A stretch of 64,000 nt of DNA from Omphalotus guepiniiformis (taxonomy: Eukaryota; Basidiomycota; Agaricomycetes; Agaricales; Omphalotaceae). The stretch lies in assembly GCA_028554645.1 (NCBI GenBank), contig JAQOOI010000045.1, forward strand, positions 1 through 64,000. The letters are read 5' to 3'. A model generated the notes under the pieces. The model ran no database searches. It was not told where the DNA came from and was given only the letters and a program-made list of their open reading frames with translations. The position numbers and the translations under genes are program-made. Of the stretch, positions 1-10,893 are shown piece after piece (the first letter of the stretch is position 1; every line of letters begins with the position of its first letter).

Positions 1-42
1 GCATGATTTCCAAGCCCAGACCGCTTTTAGTCGCGTCTGACA
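1..42 (-). repeat. Start of the 3' LTR of the gypsy element (truncated by window)
   Basis: Read on the minus strand this begins TGTCAGACGCGACTAAAAGC and matches the start of the 5' LTR at 14790 (TGTCGCGACTAAAAGC), apart from a 4-base indel and a few substitutions. It directly follows a polypurine tract, as a 3' LTR should. The remaining 1.75 kb or so lies outside the window, so LTR-LTR divergence (insertion age) cannot be judged here. Confidence 0.8.
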
Positions 43-56
43 TATCCTCCCCAAAG
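43..56 (-). other. Polypurine tract (plus-strand primer) of the gypsy element
   Basis: On the minus strand the sequence CTTTGGGGAGGATA lies immediately before the TGTC start of the 3' LTR. A purine block abutting the 3' LTR is the standard plus-strand priming site, and this one fixes the 3' LTR boundary. Confidence 0.7.
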
Positions 57-470
57 TAAAAATTAAGAATTCGACCTCAATCGTCCATGAATGGCACAAA
101 TATTGAGTTAGATACTTACTTTTTGCAAGGTTAGATAGTCACAGAAGTTCAAGTCAATTGCTTTTACTAATATCACGGTTGACACCTTGTCACACGTGGA
201 AACTGCCTAGCTAGGCAGACTGTACTCGATTGGAAACACATGAATCAGCTTAACCATTTTTTTCACTCGGCCAATGCCTCGGCACATGCTTGCAATTCAG
301 GAGAGAGCAAGAAGAAACCCCAATGTCCTGGCGAATTCCGTCGAAGTTCAAGCCAAATCTGGAAGACCCCTTGTCTCGTTCTTCACATCTCACTGAGCTC
401 CCTATGGACGAACTTTTCTTAAGGGAACTTGCTAACTCCATTACTCTAGGGGAAGTGTGATGCCTCCCCA
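57..470. other. Non-coding stretch between 3' LTR and first antisense gene
   Basis: No gene is supported here. It contains one copy of the element-wide motif (GAGTTAGATACTT at 105-117) and a second related GTTAGATAG at 130. It may hold the promoter of the decayed plus-strand gene that follows. Confidence 0.4.
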
Positions 471-2977
471 TTGAAGTTCGTGAGTTCATACTCATTGCTT
501 TCTTTCTCTCACGGACCGTTTCGGTCGTGTCATATTATAGTTGAGATCCCCGTTCCATGGAGTCTCCCTTTCCTTCTCTTTCTCACTTCCCACTTAGCGT
601 GTACACACTATGTCAGGCCAACAACTACCAGGCCCTTTCCACCGTCTGCTCTAAGCTTGGGGACTTCGATTGTCGACTCCGCGACCAATCATTTGAACAT
701 TATGGTGCAGGTCTCCGGCTCAAACTGATGTCCGCCACTTTCGAGGAGGGCAAAATTTGCTCTTGTAAGTTTTGTTTTCGTTTCTCATTTAATGCCTTTA
801 CTAACGCGCGTTTACGCTGTATAGGCTCATGTCGCGTTGGTTTTTAATCGTTGTCAGAAGAATGAGGACCCATTTGCCCGACTACTTCACTGGAACCTTC
901 CTTGCCACTTCGAACCTCGCGCTCTGGTTGCATCAACAGAGGCCGGGAACTTTCGTTCTGCCACCTTGGTGTCCTTCCAGGGCTCGATATGACGACTTGC
1001 ACAAGAAGTTCACAGTGAGTAATCTAGTTCAGGGGTCTATTTCTTTTGACATTCAAAGTCTCATTTCTCTTTTTAGCTTCGGAATCTCTGGGAGCCTTTA
1101 CCACCTTTTTCCCAAGTCTCTCCTAGGCCCTCAGCTTGAAGATGACGAAGACGACGACAAAGATGACGAGATTTGCCTCCCTCCCATTGAATCCGTTGCT
1201 TATCCGCTGCCAAGTCCACTCGTTCCGCCAAGAAGACTGCTCCGGCCACAAAGACGAAACCTAAACCTGCCCTGACGCTGATGCCAGGTCGATCTGTGGT
1301 AAGTTTGAGTTTCTCACAGTGGATCCCTCCTGACTTGTTCATTTTTCTAGTCGAAAACGCAAGTCTCTGGATTCCGAGGACTCTGCCGCTTTCACCGACG
1401 ACTCTGATGACGACAACGCAGAGGTTCCTGATTCCGAGCCTCCAAGAAAGAAAACCCGGACCTCATTGACCAAGAAGCCTGAGGCTCCCAAATCTTCTAA
1501 GGTGAGTTTCATTTTTCTCTTGCTTAGGTGTATTCATTTCTCATGTGCTTTACAGGGCAAGGGTAAAGCAAAACGGTGAAGCCTCCGCCCGAAGACTCGA
1601 TCTATTTGCGTGGAGGAAACCTGTGGAGGAACCGCCGGCGCGTCAAACTCGATCCAAGGCCGCTTCTAACTTCGACCCAAAACAACTCTCCCTGAATCCA
1701 GCGACGAGGAGGAAGTAGAGGATGAGGAAGACAAGCCCAAAAAGAAGAATGAGGGATCGAAGGGTGCTAAGGAGTCCAAAGTCAATCTCTCTGCTCCCCT
1801 TTGGCCGAATCGCGCGGGGTTCTCAACTACATCCGTGCTGAAGGCTCCCGGCGTTCATGACGAACCCCCTAATCTTCAAGTAGGTCTTCTTTTTCATTTC
1901 TCAGTATGGTCTACTAACCTTTCCTTGCTTTATCCAGCGTGTCGATGGTCGCACCTTTCAACACCGGAACAAGGAGGAGTATACCGACGTTCCCGGTATG
2001 TCATTTCGTTTTTCTTAACTATAGCTTTTTAGAACTAACAATTTGTCTAGATCGTACTGTCTTCGGGTGGCCTTACGGTCGCCCTGTTACTCTGCAACAG
2101 CTCGTCTCTATCAATCGCTCGTTCGACTGCGTAAGTAACTCATTTTTCTTATTGTAGCACTTTTATCTGATACTTTTTACAGTTCTTCGGTGATTCCATC
2201 TGCGCAGCTTGTGTTGGCAGTACCTATTCCAACGGTCGCAAGTGTCGCCCTCAAATCAAGGAGAACTCGTTCGACTGGAGATGTAGTACCTGCGCCAAGG
2301 ATAATCATGCGTGCAGTTGGACATACAGCCTCGAAGGTACCGATCAGATGCGATGCCTTTCTTACACCTTAGCTCGCAGTAGTAGCGCTGGTGAGTTATT
2401 CTCATTTTTCTTGGTTTCAATTCAATTTCTAACTGAATTTCTCGTTTATCTAGTCATTGCACAAGAGGCGGGTCAACTCCAACTTCTTATCAACTCCTAC
2501 AAGAAGATGCAGGAAGGGGTTGTCACACAGATGCAGGCAATGGAGCAGCTTCATGCTGGGATCATCGATCGTCAGGCGCATATCAAGGCATTGTGCAGGG
2601 ACCCTCGACTCGTACTTCATCAGCTTAAGACTGGTGACCCATCCTTCGAATACACCAACGAGCAGATGTGACTTCTCTGTACCGCGCTTGGTTGGGACGT
2701 CAACATTGTGTCTCGTGCCAGTTATATCTCGAAGAACAGCGCCGGCAACTTCATCGTGGTCGATCCTGAGGAGGATAAAGCAGAGGCTGGCCCATCTCAT
2801 CCCTCCACATTTCGAGCCGAATCTATCGCTAAGAACACTGAAGAGCCGCGTCCAGCGACTGGTGCTTCTCACAACAATCCAGAGGTCGAGGATGATGAGG
2901 ACGAATTGGACACCGAGAAGGTTCTCGCTCCCGCGAGCAGTCCACTACCTGAAGAGGATTATATCCCTTCAGAGTGA
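471..2977 (+). pseudogene. Decayed spliced gene carried antisense in the gypsy element; acidic/NLS protein with a zinc-cluster-like domain
   Basis: Exons I can place: ?-764, 825-1014, 1077-1298, 1351-1501, 1556-1879, 1938-1995, 2051-2130, 2183-2390 and 2454-2977, all joined by GT-AG introns of about 50-65 nt. The product has acidic tracts (EDDEDDDKDDE), basic nuclear-signal-like stretches (RKRK, PPRKKTR) and, in the exon at 2183, a cysteine array CX2CX10CX12CX2CX6C that resembles a stretched Zn(II)2Cys6 cluster. A helical Gln/Met-rich segment and an acidic tail follow. TGA codons interrupt otherwise continuing frames at 726, 990 and 2669, and the frame shifts near 1130 and in the exon at 1556. 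The start is not identifiable. The family is not recognised; a DNA-binding role is inferred from the Cys array only. Confidence 0.6.
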
Positions 2978-3706
2978 CTCGCACACGAGATTCCTCCGGC
3001 CCTTCTGGCATATCTTCCTCAGCATTACGGTGACTCTTACGCAGCGTTGGACTGGTCGTTTCTTTATCAGTGAAACTGTTTGCATCTCGTGCGGGGTGAC
3101 TCAAGTGTTCGACACACTGAGTTGCCCTTATATATATATCTTGTATTTCAGACACTCACTGTATTCTATTCAGATAGTAGTACATGTAGAGTGTTTTCCA
3201 TAGTCATAACAATGAGCTTCTAGAGCTCAAATATATTTCATTTGTCTTGTTTTCTTCTTTAAGTGTGAACTTTAAGTTGAAATGTTATAAAAGTCCGAGT
3301 ATCCCTCTCCAGATATGGTATCTAAGTCGAGCTTCAGAGGGAGACTCCACGATTACAGGTTATATTCCAATAAAACTCTGTAAGTATCTTTATTTGTTAT
3401 GGATAAGTCAAGATTTATTTTGCCCAAGGTTTCCGCGTGAAGACAGAGTTGAACTCGGCAATCTTAAGCCGGCTAAGCCCTCAAACGGTCAAAGCTGTTC
3501 CAGATCTCTAGATCTTAATCTTTGAAAAATCAAAAATTTCGCTCTAGAGTCATTGTTAACTTGTCTTTACTCTCTCTCCCCCAAAGCAAAATAAATTTCA
3601 ATGTCCCCGTTGAACCGCATGGACAGGCCTAGTCAAGAAATTTTGACTTAGTAAACCCGGTCCAGGTTTTTCAATGTCCAAATCAAGAAGTTAGGTATAG
3701 AACTAG
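2978..3706. other. Intergenic stretch between the two antisense genes of the gypsy element
   Basis: No gene is supported. The stretch is AT-rich, with pyrimidine runs and no motif copy. It serves as 3' flank of the decayed gene and upstream region of the intact one, whose TATA box lies at 3707. Confidence 0.4.
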
Positions 3707-3714
3707 TATAAAAG
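3707..3714 (+). promoter_or_regulatory. TATA box of the intact antisense gene
   Basis: TATAAAAG lies 99 bp upstream of the ATG at 3813, a usual distance for a fungal core promoter. It supports independent transcription of this gene from inside the element, against the direction of gag-pol. Confidence 0.5.
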
Positions 3715-3812
3715 GTTCCCCAAATCGTTGATGACAATTCAGCACCATAAGATACTTGGTTCTACCCTTTTACATCCTTCCCCAATTTTTATACTTCTCA
3801 TACTTCATTACT

Positions 3813-5216
3813 ATGCCCCCAAAAGGTCCCAAAGGTTGGCCTGAGCGCCCTGAGTGGGTAGCAACTACTCAATGTTATATTTCTCGTGCTACTGGAGCTA
3901 TGGAGGCCAAGGACGTCGATACTGAGCTATTGGGCATGTTGGTCACTGCCCTAGCTAGTCATCTTGTGAGTAACATCTAACTCGATGTCCGCCATGTTTC
4001 CAGTATCTAACTCTGCGTTTCTCTGTTATAGAAAAAGTCCCTTCCTGCTTTTGCAGTTGCCAAGTCCGAAGAAGCCTTTGGTCTATATGACAAAGGTGTT
4101 TCCTTGGTGTCTGACACCCTCAAGAAATATTCAAGCATTCCTGAGCCTGACACTTTTGCTCATATCAAGATCTTCAGGGAGGACTTGGTTAAGCGCAGGG
4201 AGAGGGATCTTCCACCCAGAAAGCGCAAAGTAAGCATTTTTCTCGAGTATCCTCGTCACCTGGAGTAACTAACTGCATGTTTCCGTGCAGCCAGCGAAAA
4301 CTCCTGAGCTTGTTGATGACGACAATGATGAGGATGAGGAAATCGAAGTTATTACAGGCGATGGAGACGTTACTGTTGAGTATCTAACTTCATAGTGGCC
4401 TGAATAATTTCTAATTTTCCTTTCCTTTCATTTTTCAGATGGCTGATGGACCAGCCCTGGGACTTTCTGCGTCCATCCATGCTCCCAAGAAGGACAGCAA
4501 GGACTCAGGCAAGGTTACCAACACCCCTAGTGCAGCTGCTAAGACTGCTAAGGACAAAGTAGTACCTACTACTCCAGTGGTAGGTATCCTTTCTCAGCCT
4601 TATTATTTCATCTCTTTTACTTACTTTGAACGTCTTTTGGACCATATAGGCCAACCCAATTCAGTCCAAAGTGGTAAGGGTTATTTTTACTCTGAGTTGC
4701 TAAGTACAGCATAACTGACTGTTTACTGCTCCTATAGCCTGAGACTGTCCCAGAAACTCCCAAGGCTGGTAGTCAGAAGAAGCCTCGCATTGAGAAGCCC
4801 TTTGTCAACCTTAGTGAAGAGACAGAGCGTGAGTATCTAACTCAATCTGGTACCGCGTTGAGTATCTAACTCTATGCTTTACAGATGAGCGCAAACTCAG
4901 GGAGAGTGGAGAAGAGATAGTTAATCGCATTACGGCTTTATTTCCGTTCATGGACCTTGACCACTTCTCTCCAGAAGTCCTTCACTCTATTTCCAACTTT
5001 CTGAGGACTGAACTCAGTGTTCACCAACATGCTATCCAGTATCACCATTCTCAGTACAGGTTTGCCTACCAGGAATATTCCAAGTTGGAGCAGCTCAGGA
5101 AGGCAAAAGAGAAGGCCAATCGCGCCTCTCAGGATCCCTTGCAGGCAGGTCCAGCAGTAGCTTCAGACCCAGCTCCATTTCATGAATTTCCTCCTGCAGA
5201 CTTAACACTGAACTAG
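3813..5216 (+). CDS. Intact seven-exon antisense accessory gene of the gypsy element, unknown function (340 aa)
   Basis: Exons 3813-3965, 4032-4229, 4291-4374, 4439-4579, 4650-4673 (24 nt), 4738-4828 and 4885-5216 join in frame with no stop and give 340 residues. The protein starts MPPKGPKGW. It has a basic signal PPRKRK at the end of exon 2, an acidic run (DDDNDEDEE) in exon 3, Lys/Thr/Pro-rich linkers, and a C-terminal helical region with a hydrophobic core (ITALFPFMDLDHFSPEVL) and a His/Tyr/Gln-rich helix. No enzymatic motif or family is recognised. Introns 1, 3 and 6 carry copies of the element-wide GAGTATCTAACTC motif, in two cases fused to the 5' splice site. It is convergent with pol (ends 215 bp apart). 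An open frame over seven exons in a damaged element suggests selection or recent arrival. A nuclear role is inferred. Confidence 0.65.
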
Positions 5217-5430
5217 ATGTTACTTTTTAGCACCTTAGTTTCAATGTATAGGTAGTATACACATCACTGGTACATCGCATAGGACATCCTCGAGTATTTA
5301 GAACATCCTTTTCGTTCATCTTAGTAGTTTAGAACTACTTTTTACACTTTTATTTATTTTTCATTGAGCTAGATAGTCTCTCTCGAGTATCTAACTAGCT
5401 ACCTTTTCAAATACAGTGTGTTTTATCTTT

Positions 5431-8400
5431 CTATCTCTTTGAAGAACGAGCCCTGGTCTGCATTGGAGCATCCCAATCAGGTTCTTCTTCACCTACATCA
5501 TTGTCAGATGCAGCTTCTTCATCAGTGAACTCTTCTAAGTCTTCATCATCAACAGGAATCCTCAACTGAGGAATACTGTCAAAAATATAATCCCTTTCAA
5601 GTTCACTATCTAACTCCGTGTTTTCATTAACCATGGCTTCTAGCTGTTCACTAGTCAAGTCTATAAGTTCATGAATGTTCTCAGGCAGTTCAATTGGTTC
5701 ATATCTAGCAACATGGGGCAGTACTCTGAAGGCAGCAACCTTTTCTCTGAGTACAGTACCATCCATTTGAGCCACAATGTAGGATCCCCCTTTGGTTCTC
5801 CTTATTACAATCATGGGACCCAAGTATCTAGGATACATTTTCCTGTCCAAGTTCTTCTCAACTTGTGTATTTCTGACTTGTACTAATGTACCAGGTTTGA
5901 AATCAAAGTCTCTGATAACATTTCTGTATTCTTCTTCATATTGCCTTAGAGTATCCCTCTTGGTAGTATCTATCCTGGATATCATTTCTTGAACATGGGT
6001 TCTATGTTTAGCTAGAGCTTGAGCTCTGTAGCCAATAAGTTCCTCATATGTCAGAATTCTATCTGGTAGTTTTACCAACCAAGTGAACTCAACAATATCT
6101 AAGGGTAAAATAGGTTCAGCACCGGTAACAAGGAGGTATGGTGAACATCCAAGTCCCTTTCTAGCTGTAATTCTATCTGCCCAGAAGACATGCTTGAGAA
6201 ACCACCACCATCTCTTTAAATCTCCCCCTGTAGCTTTTGCAAGGGCAGTTCTAATGTCAAAGTGGGCTCTCTCAATCTTGCCATTGGCTTGTGAATTGTA
6301 AGGGGATATGTTAATTCCTTTAATCCCATATTTCTCTTCTAGCCATTTAAGCATAGCTTGCATTTGAGGTGCATTGTCAGTTACAACTTCATCAGGACAA
6401 CCCCATCTGCATATAATATCATCAAAGAACCATTCTCCCAATGACCTAGCATTGTCAGATCTTAAAGCTCTTCCTTCAGACCAAGATGATAGTGCACATC
6501 TGCCATGTACAACATCTTTGCAATCATTGCTTGCAGGTGATACTTTGAAAACATCAACATGAATCTTCTGAAACAGAGAGGGAGTGTGGGTAAGAATGGG
6601 AGGAATTTTCAACAAGTCCATTTTGCAGTTCTGGCAGACTTGGCAGGATTTGACAAACCAATTGACATCACCATTCAAGTCTGGCCACCAAAAACGCTTT
6701 TCTATAAGAGCTTTTGTTGCAAACATTCCTTTATGTCCCAGATAATCATGAGCAGCATGCACCATGTACATCCTTTTCCCTTTAGGCACAACCAGTCTAT
6801 GCTGGCCTCCTGTCTCATCATTTCTCCTATAGAGACGACCATCTCTGTCTACAAAGAATTTTACAGCTCTGGATAAGAACTTTTTCTGGAGTGTCCCACT
6901 CAATTGAGTTAGATACTGGTTTCTGTGCAGATACCAGTCTCTAATTAAATCAAGTTGATCATCCAGCTCTTTTGTAGATGCAGATCTATGATCTTCCCGG
7001 TAAAGGTGTTCATGTGTCCATTCAGTACCTCCTTCAGGCACAACAAGAGTTTGAGCAAACTGCAACACCGAGTTAGATACTGGGTATTGAGTTAGCAACA
7101 ACGCTCTAATGGAATTCAGATGGTGTTCTTCTTCAATGGCTTCTTGCAAATCGTCTTCAAAGTCATCAATTGACTTAGCAACATCCTGCAAGTAACCTCC
7201 TCTAGTATCTATTTCATCTTTAAAGGACTCAAACTGAAAGGGTGACTCAGTTTCACCATCTCCCATCCTGAATTTCACTGGCAGACCGTCATCTTCATCA
7301 ATAAATGAATCAGGATCTCTAGACGCAGCTCTTTCAGTTGGTATGGTGCCCCTAGGGGGTCTTGATAAACCATCAGGTCCTTTGTGTTCAGTACCTTTGA
7401 TGTGTACTAAGGTAAAGTGAAACTTCCTTATTTCTTCAATCCACCTGTTTATGGTTGCATTGGAACCACTACTGGGCTTGTCAAGCATGCCTTTAATGTA
7501 GCTTGCATCTGTTTCCACAGTAAGTTCCCTACATCCATATGTCTGGTAGTATGTTTGTTGTAAGGCCAACATCAAGCCATAAAGTTCTCTCTTAGGTTGG
7601 GAAAACCTTGCTTCTCTCTCATTTAAAGTAATAGAACCCATCCAATTGTAGTATTTCTTCTTAGGATCCAGATGATCTGTTTGGTACAATTGAAAACCAA
7701 CTGCCATCCATGAAGTATCTACTGAAAGGGTGATTCCAGAACTTAAATCATAGTCAATAGGACGGAGTGCTGGAGCATTCCTAATCCCATCTTTAATCAT
7801 TTCTACAGCTTCTAACTCTGCAGGACCCATTTGAAACGGTACATCTCCAGTTAAGATTGTTAAAGATCTAGCTTTCTTAGCATAATCCTTTATGAACATT
7901 CTCATCTGACCAGCAGTGCCCAAAAATGACCGGATATCTTTCTTTTCAGACCATTTTGATGCATCACAAGTCAGAACAACCTCAGCTAGCTGTTCAACTG
8001 GTTTTTTTCCTTCATAACTGACATGATGTCCAACAACATCACCTTCAGCTACACAGATAAAAGCTTTGGTACCAGCAAAAGTACCACCAGCATGTTTCAT
8101 TCTCTGTACAATTCTGTTCATATTCTGTAGATGCTCCCACACAAACCTCCTGATGCCAGAATTCTCAGATATAGTCTCATATCCTCCATCTGGAGTTTCA
8201 TAACGAGATGCAGGACCTTTTACTGGTACATCATCAATGTAAGGTTTAGTTACATGTGGAATTTCATCTCTGAAGATATATGTAACATCATCATGATAGA
8301 TAGGAACAGAGTTTGTCCAACCCATAGGTAACTTCACTAATCTATGTGGGCCAAAAGGTGTCTGGAAGGTTGTAAGATCTCTTGAACTTTCATCAACCAG

Positions 8401-8823
8401 TCTCTCATCATAGCCAACAAAGATATCCAGCAATCCCAAACATGCTCTTCCAGAAAAGCTTCTAGCTATATCTGCAGTTGCAGGAGGAATTCCTGAATGT
8501 TGGATAGTCACTTTATTGAGTGGTTCCAAACTGTGTACCAATCTTAAGCTTTTTCCATCTTTCTTTAAGACACAGAACCATTTAGATCTATAGGATGAAC
8601 TAGAAGGCTCATAGACACCAGCATCTATCTTGTCCTTAATCATCTTACACACTTGATCATAGATCCCTGGAGGTATAGGAATATTCCTTTCCACCCATGG
8701 TGTGTGAGGCAATACTGGGAACTTCACTGGAGGAAAGAACTCTGTATTAAAAGTTCCACCTTCAGATGCTTCCCATGCAAATGATTTCTCTTGGACTTTC
8801 ATGAGATGATGTACAAGCTTCAT
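5431..8823 (-). CDS. pol: Gypsy Pol: reverse transcriptase, RNase H and integrase (1130 aa)
   Basis: Starting at the first ATG, the reading frame covers the RT palm (LPMGWTNSVPIYHDDV and the catalytic YIDD near residue 195), an RNase H domain (SVDTSWMAVGFQLYQ, about 370-490), the integrase HHCC zinc finger (LGHKGMFATKALIEKRFWWP...CQVC, about 690-740) and the D-D-E core (HVDVF, VTDNA, KIERAH). It ends with a GPY/F-like segment (YPRYLGPMIVI) and an acidic tail. The frame itself is uninterrupted. It must continue N-terminally, because the residues encoded just upstream (IIDKNHNEGFLWPEE) are conserved in this family, but a frameshift near 8885 and a TGA at 8973 cut it off from the preceding part. 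Two copies of the GAGTTAGATACTG motif lie in it at 6906 and 7070. Confidence 0.9.
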   Translation of the reverse strand: MKLVHHLMKVQEKSFAWEASEGGTFNTEFFPPVKFPVLPHTPWVERNIPIPPGIYDQVCKMIKDKIDAGVYEPSSSSYRSKWFCVLKKDGKSLRLVHSLEPLNKVTIQHSGIPPATADIARSFSGRACLGLLDIFVGYDERLVDESSRDLTTFQTPFGPHRLVKLPMGWTNSVPIYHDDVTYIFRDEIPHVTKPYIDDVPVKGPASRYETPDGGYETISENSGIRRFVWEHLQNMNRIVQRMKHAGGTFAGTKAFICVAEGDVVGHHVSYEGKKPVEQLAEVVLTCDASKWSEKKDIRSFLGTAGQMRMFIKDYAKKARSLTILTGDVPFQMGPAELEAVEMIKDGIRNAPALRPIDYDLSSGITLSVDTSWMAVGFQLYQTDHLDPKKKYYNWMGSITLNEREARFSQPKRELYGLMLALQQTYYQTYGCRELTVETDASYIKGMLDKPSSGSNATINRWIEEIRKFHFTLVHIKGTEHKGPDGLSRPPRGTIPTERAASRDPDSFIDEDDGLPVKFRMGDGETESPFQFESFKDEIDTRGGYLQDVAKSIDDFEDDLQEAIEEEHHLNSIRALLLTQYPVSNSVLQFAQTLVVPEGGTEWTHEHLYREDHRSASTKELDDQLDLIRDWYLHRNQYLTQLSGTLQKKFLSRAVKFFVDRDGRLYRRNDETGGQHRLVVPKGKRMYMVHAAHDYLGHKGMFATKALIEKRFWWPDLNGDVNWFVKSCQVCQNCKMDLLKIPPILTHTPSLFQKIHVDVFKVSPASNDCKDVVHGRCALSSWSEGRALRSDNARSLGEWFFDDIICRWGCPDEVVTDNAPQMQAMLKWLEEKYGIKGINISPYNSQANGKIERAHFDIRTALAKATGGDLKRWWWFLKHVFWADRITARKGLGCSPYLLVTGAEPILPLDIVEFTWLVKLPDRILTYEELIGYRAQALAKHRTHVQEMISRIDTTKRDTLRQYEEEYRNVIRDFDFKPGTLVQVRNTQVEKNLDRKMYPRYLGPMIVIRRTKGGSYIVAQMDGTVLREKVAAFRVLPHVARYEPIELPENIHELIDLTSEQLEAMVNENTELDSELERDYIFDSIPQLRIPVDDEDLEEFTDEEAASDNDVGEEEPDWDAPMQTRARSSKR

Positions 8824-8884
8824 TTCTTCAGGCCATAAGAAACCTTCATTATGATTCTTGTCTATAATTTCTTTTCTTCTTGCG

Positions 8885-9512
8885 TATACCTCTTCCCAGG
8901 AGTGAACTCTGGTGGATGAGTAGGTAGCTCAGGCATATCCTTTAACAGATTTCCTATGATTTTTCTCTCAATTCAGAACTCTGCAGGCAATGTAGCTTTA
9001 ACAGGTTTAACTTTTACAGCAACTGGTTTGTACTTTCTTGAAGCCAATACAGTCACTAACTCAGCAAACTTGTTTCCATTAGCATTTCTGCTCCATCTAG
9101 GTCTAAGAGGCGATTGTTTGTGTTTTTCTTTAACAGATTTACACTTGTCAATCCTCTTTTGTTGACGCTTGAATACTGGTTCCTCATTGTATACAGGCGC
9201 TGGTGGAGTGTCTAACTCCAGATTTCCATCCAAAGTTTGATTTTCACGCCAGGTACAATACACCTGCTTCTTTTCAGAGTCTACAGAACGATTTAGATAT
9301 GATCTAACTGTATCTGCAACACCTTTATCTTTTTCTCTTATGGTGGATTCAGCTGCAAACACAAATGCTTCAGCCTTTTCAGGTTCTGAGAACAATTTCG
9401 CATCTGGCAGCTTAAATCCAGCAATGGTAGCATTTCCATCATCATCTACTTCAATACAAACAGCAACCTCTCCCTGATCTCCTATCAGTTCATTAAGGTC
9501 CGATGAAAATTT
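8885..9512 (-). pseudogene. Linker part of the gypsy polyprotein between protease and RT, broken in this copy
   Basis: This frame is entered from the protease frame by a -1 shift at 9506-9512 and reads KFSSDLNELIGDQGEV onward for about 180 residues. It then meets TGA at 8975-8973 and continues in the same frame (ERKIIGNLLKDMPELPTHPP) until the frame changes near 8885, where the pol frame takes over. Replacing the TGA by CGA (Arg) would keep the frame open. The segment is lysine/arginine-rich and carries no known catalytic motif. Both lesions make this copy non-autonomous unless read-through occurs. Confidence 0.6.
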
Positions 9513-10885
9513 TGAGTCTCCCCCTCGGGCTTGAGTGGGATACTCGGAGATTTTTGTGTTTCTGGGACAAGTTTCGGTTCACCGGGTACAGGTTTGACCT
9601 TTACTCCATGACCTCTATCATATGTGCCCATTGTACACTTCATTCCGCTGTTTGGATCTGTGATAGTGATTTCTTGTTCTCCAGTCTCAAAGTTCCTAAT
9701 CACACTGCTTGTCAACACATCAAATGGTCTCCCCAAGAGAACATCATAAGGCACTTTATCTATTACATGTATCTGCATATAGATTGTAATCTCCCCAAAG
9801 GTAAATGGTACATTCCTAGCTAGTCCCCTTGTTGCTTGTAGTTGCCCATTTGCACTTTGCATATGGATTACTGTAGCAGGGTCCCATCTCAGGCCTAAAC
9901 CAATTGCAACTCTAGTGTCCATTGATACAATTTGAGAGCCACTGTCAATGACTGTCTCAATTTGCTGGTCAGAGTAGTTTATCTTTGGATAGATTGCCTT
10001 TAGACTGTCAGTCTGACTAGCTACTATAATGATCTTATCCCTTTCTTCTGAAGGAATATCTCGTTGATATTGATCCACAACATCCATGTGAACCACTGAA
10101 CCTTTCTTAAGGTCATCTGTGTCTTCATCTAAGATAATAAACACATCTTCCCTCTCATAGGCCATATCATCAACATTAACCATATAGGTTGCCTTAGACA
10201 GAGTAACATCTTCCTCAAGTTGAGTACCATACTCAGGATTATCTTCATCCCTAACCTCTTGAACAAAAGCCTTTATAGGCCGTTTATACACTCTACTGTT
10301 CTTCAACTTTCTCTGCATGATTTTCTGTAGTGCAGGAGATATAGCAATGAGATTACCACTACTAATATCTATCTCAGACCTAAAGATTTTGTCTGCTATT
10401 TCTTCAGCAAGACCAGGTTTGAACAATGAGTTTCTAAGCTTGAAATCAGGCTCAGATTTGCGCAAAGGCTTTGTATAAACAATAGCATTCTTTGTGTCAC
10501 TATTCATTCCTTCTCTAGTTCTAGACTGAGTAATATCACCTTCCTTTGACTTGTGTTGGCTCCCTACAGGCGCTCCCTTTGGTATAGGTGGCCTATCAAT
10601 TGCCTTTACATTGTCAAATGGTCGGTTAGATACTCTCCATGCAGTATCAAACTCCATGTCAGAGGGAGACTCAGGCTCCTCAGTGTCAGACTCAACAGGT
10701 AGCTCAAAATGAACTTGTTCTTTTCTCATGGCCGGGGGTCTGTATTTCTCCTTCTCAGATGGTTTCAAGATGGGTAACAAGACTTCCATTTTCTTTCTCT
10801 TTGCAACATTAAATTCCTCAGGAGTTTGACTTGCTCTGTGAGAAGGATGTTGTGAAAACACATCCTCTACACCAAACTCCTTCAT
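9485..10885 (-). CDS. Gypsy aspartic protease segment with long N-terminal extension (466 aa)
   Basis: The retropepsin signature is visible near residue 310 (TVIDSGSQIVSM, catalytic Asp in D-S-G), followed by an Ala/Gly-rich strand region and the C-terminal LLGRPFDVL motif (the ILGxD-like box). About 300 residues of charged, low-complexity sequence precede the domain. Its ATG lies 8 nt beyond the Gag stop, in the -1 frame relative to Gag. The sequence GAAAAAC precedes the Gag TAG, so entry could be by -1 slippage (weak site) or by re-initiation. One motif copy is at 10624. Confidence 0.8.
   Translation of the reverse strand: MKEFGVEDVFSQHPSHRASQTPEEFNVAKRKKMEVLLPILKPSEKEKYRPPAMRKEQVHFELPVESDTEEPESPSDMEFDTAWRVSNRPFDNVKAIDRPPIPKGAPVGSQHKSKEGDITQSRTREGMNSDTKNAIVYTKPLRKSEPDFKLRNSLFKPGLAEEIADKIFRSEIDISSGNLIAISPALQKIMQRKLKNSRVYKRPIKAFVQEVRDEDNPEYGTQLEEDVTLSKATYMVNVDDMAYEREDVFIILDEDTDDLKKGSVVHMDVVDQYQRDIPSEERDKIIIVASQTDSLKAIYPKINYSDQQIETVIDSGSQIVSMDTRVAIGLGLRWDPATVIHMQSANGQLQATRGLARNVPFTFGEITIYMQIHVIDKVPYDVLLGRPFDVLTSSVIRNFETGEQEITITDPNSGMKCTMGTYDRGHGVKVKPVPGEPKLVPETQKSPSIPLKPEGETQNFHRTLMN
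9506..9512 (-). promoter_or_regulatory. Candidate -1 ribosomal frameshift heptamer A AAT TTT
   Basis: In the protease frame the codons read CAA AAT TTT CAT. The heptamer A-AAT-TTT fits the X XXY YYZ slippery rule exactly. Slipping back one base enters the frame of the linker/RT segment shortly before the protease-frame TGA at 9485. I did not identify a stimulatory stem-loop or pseudoknot by eye. Confidence 0.5.
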
Positions 10886-10893
10886 TGGAACCT

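Noticed and set aside
4001..4872. GAGTATCTAACTC explained simply as the intron branch point (CTAAC)
   Set aside because: Many copies are in gag, protease, pol and the LTR, outside introns, and in two introns the motif lies at the donor side. Branch-point use c explain only part of the copies.
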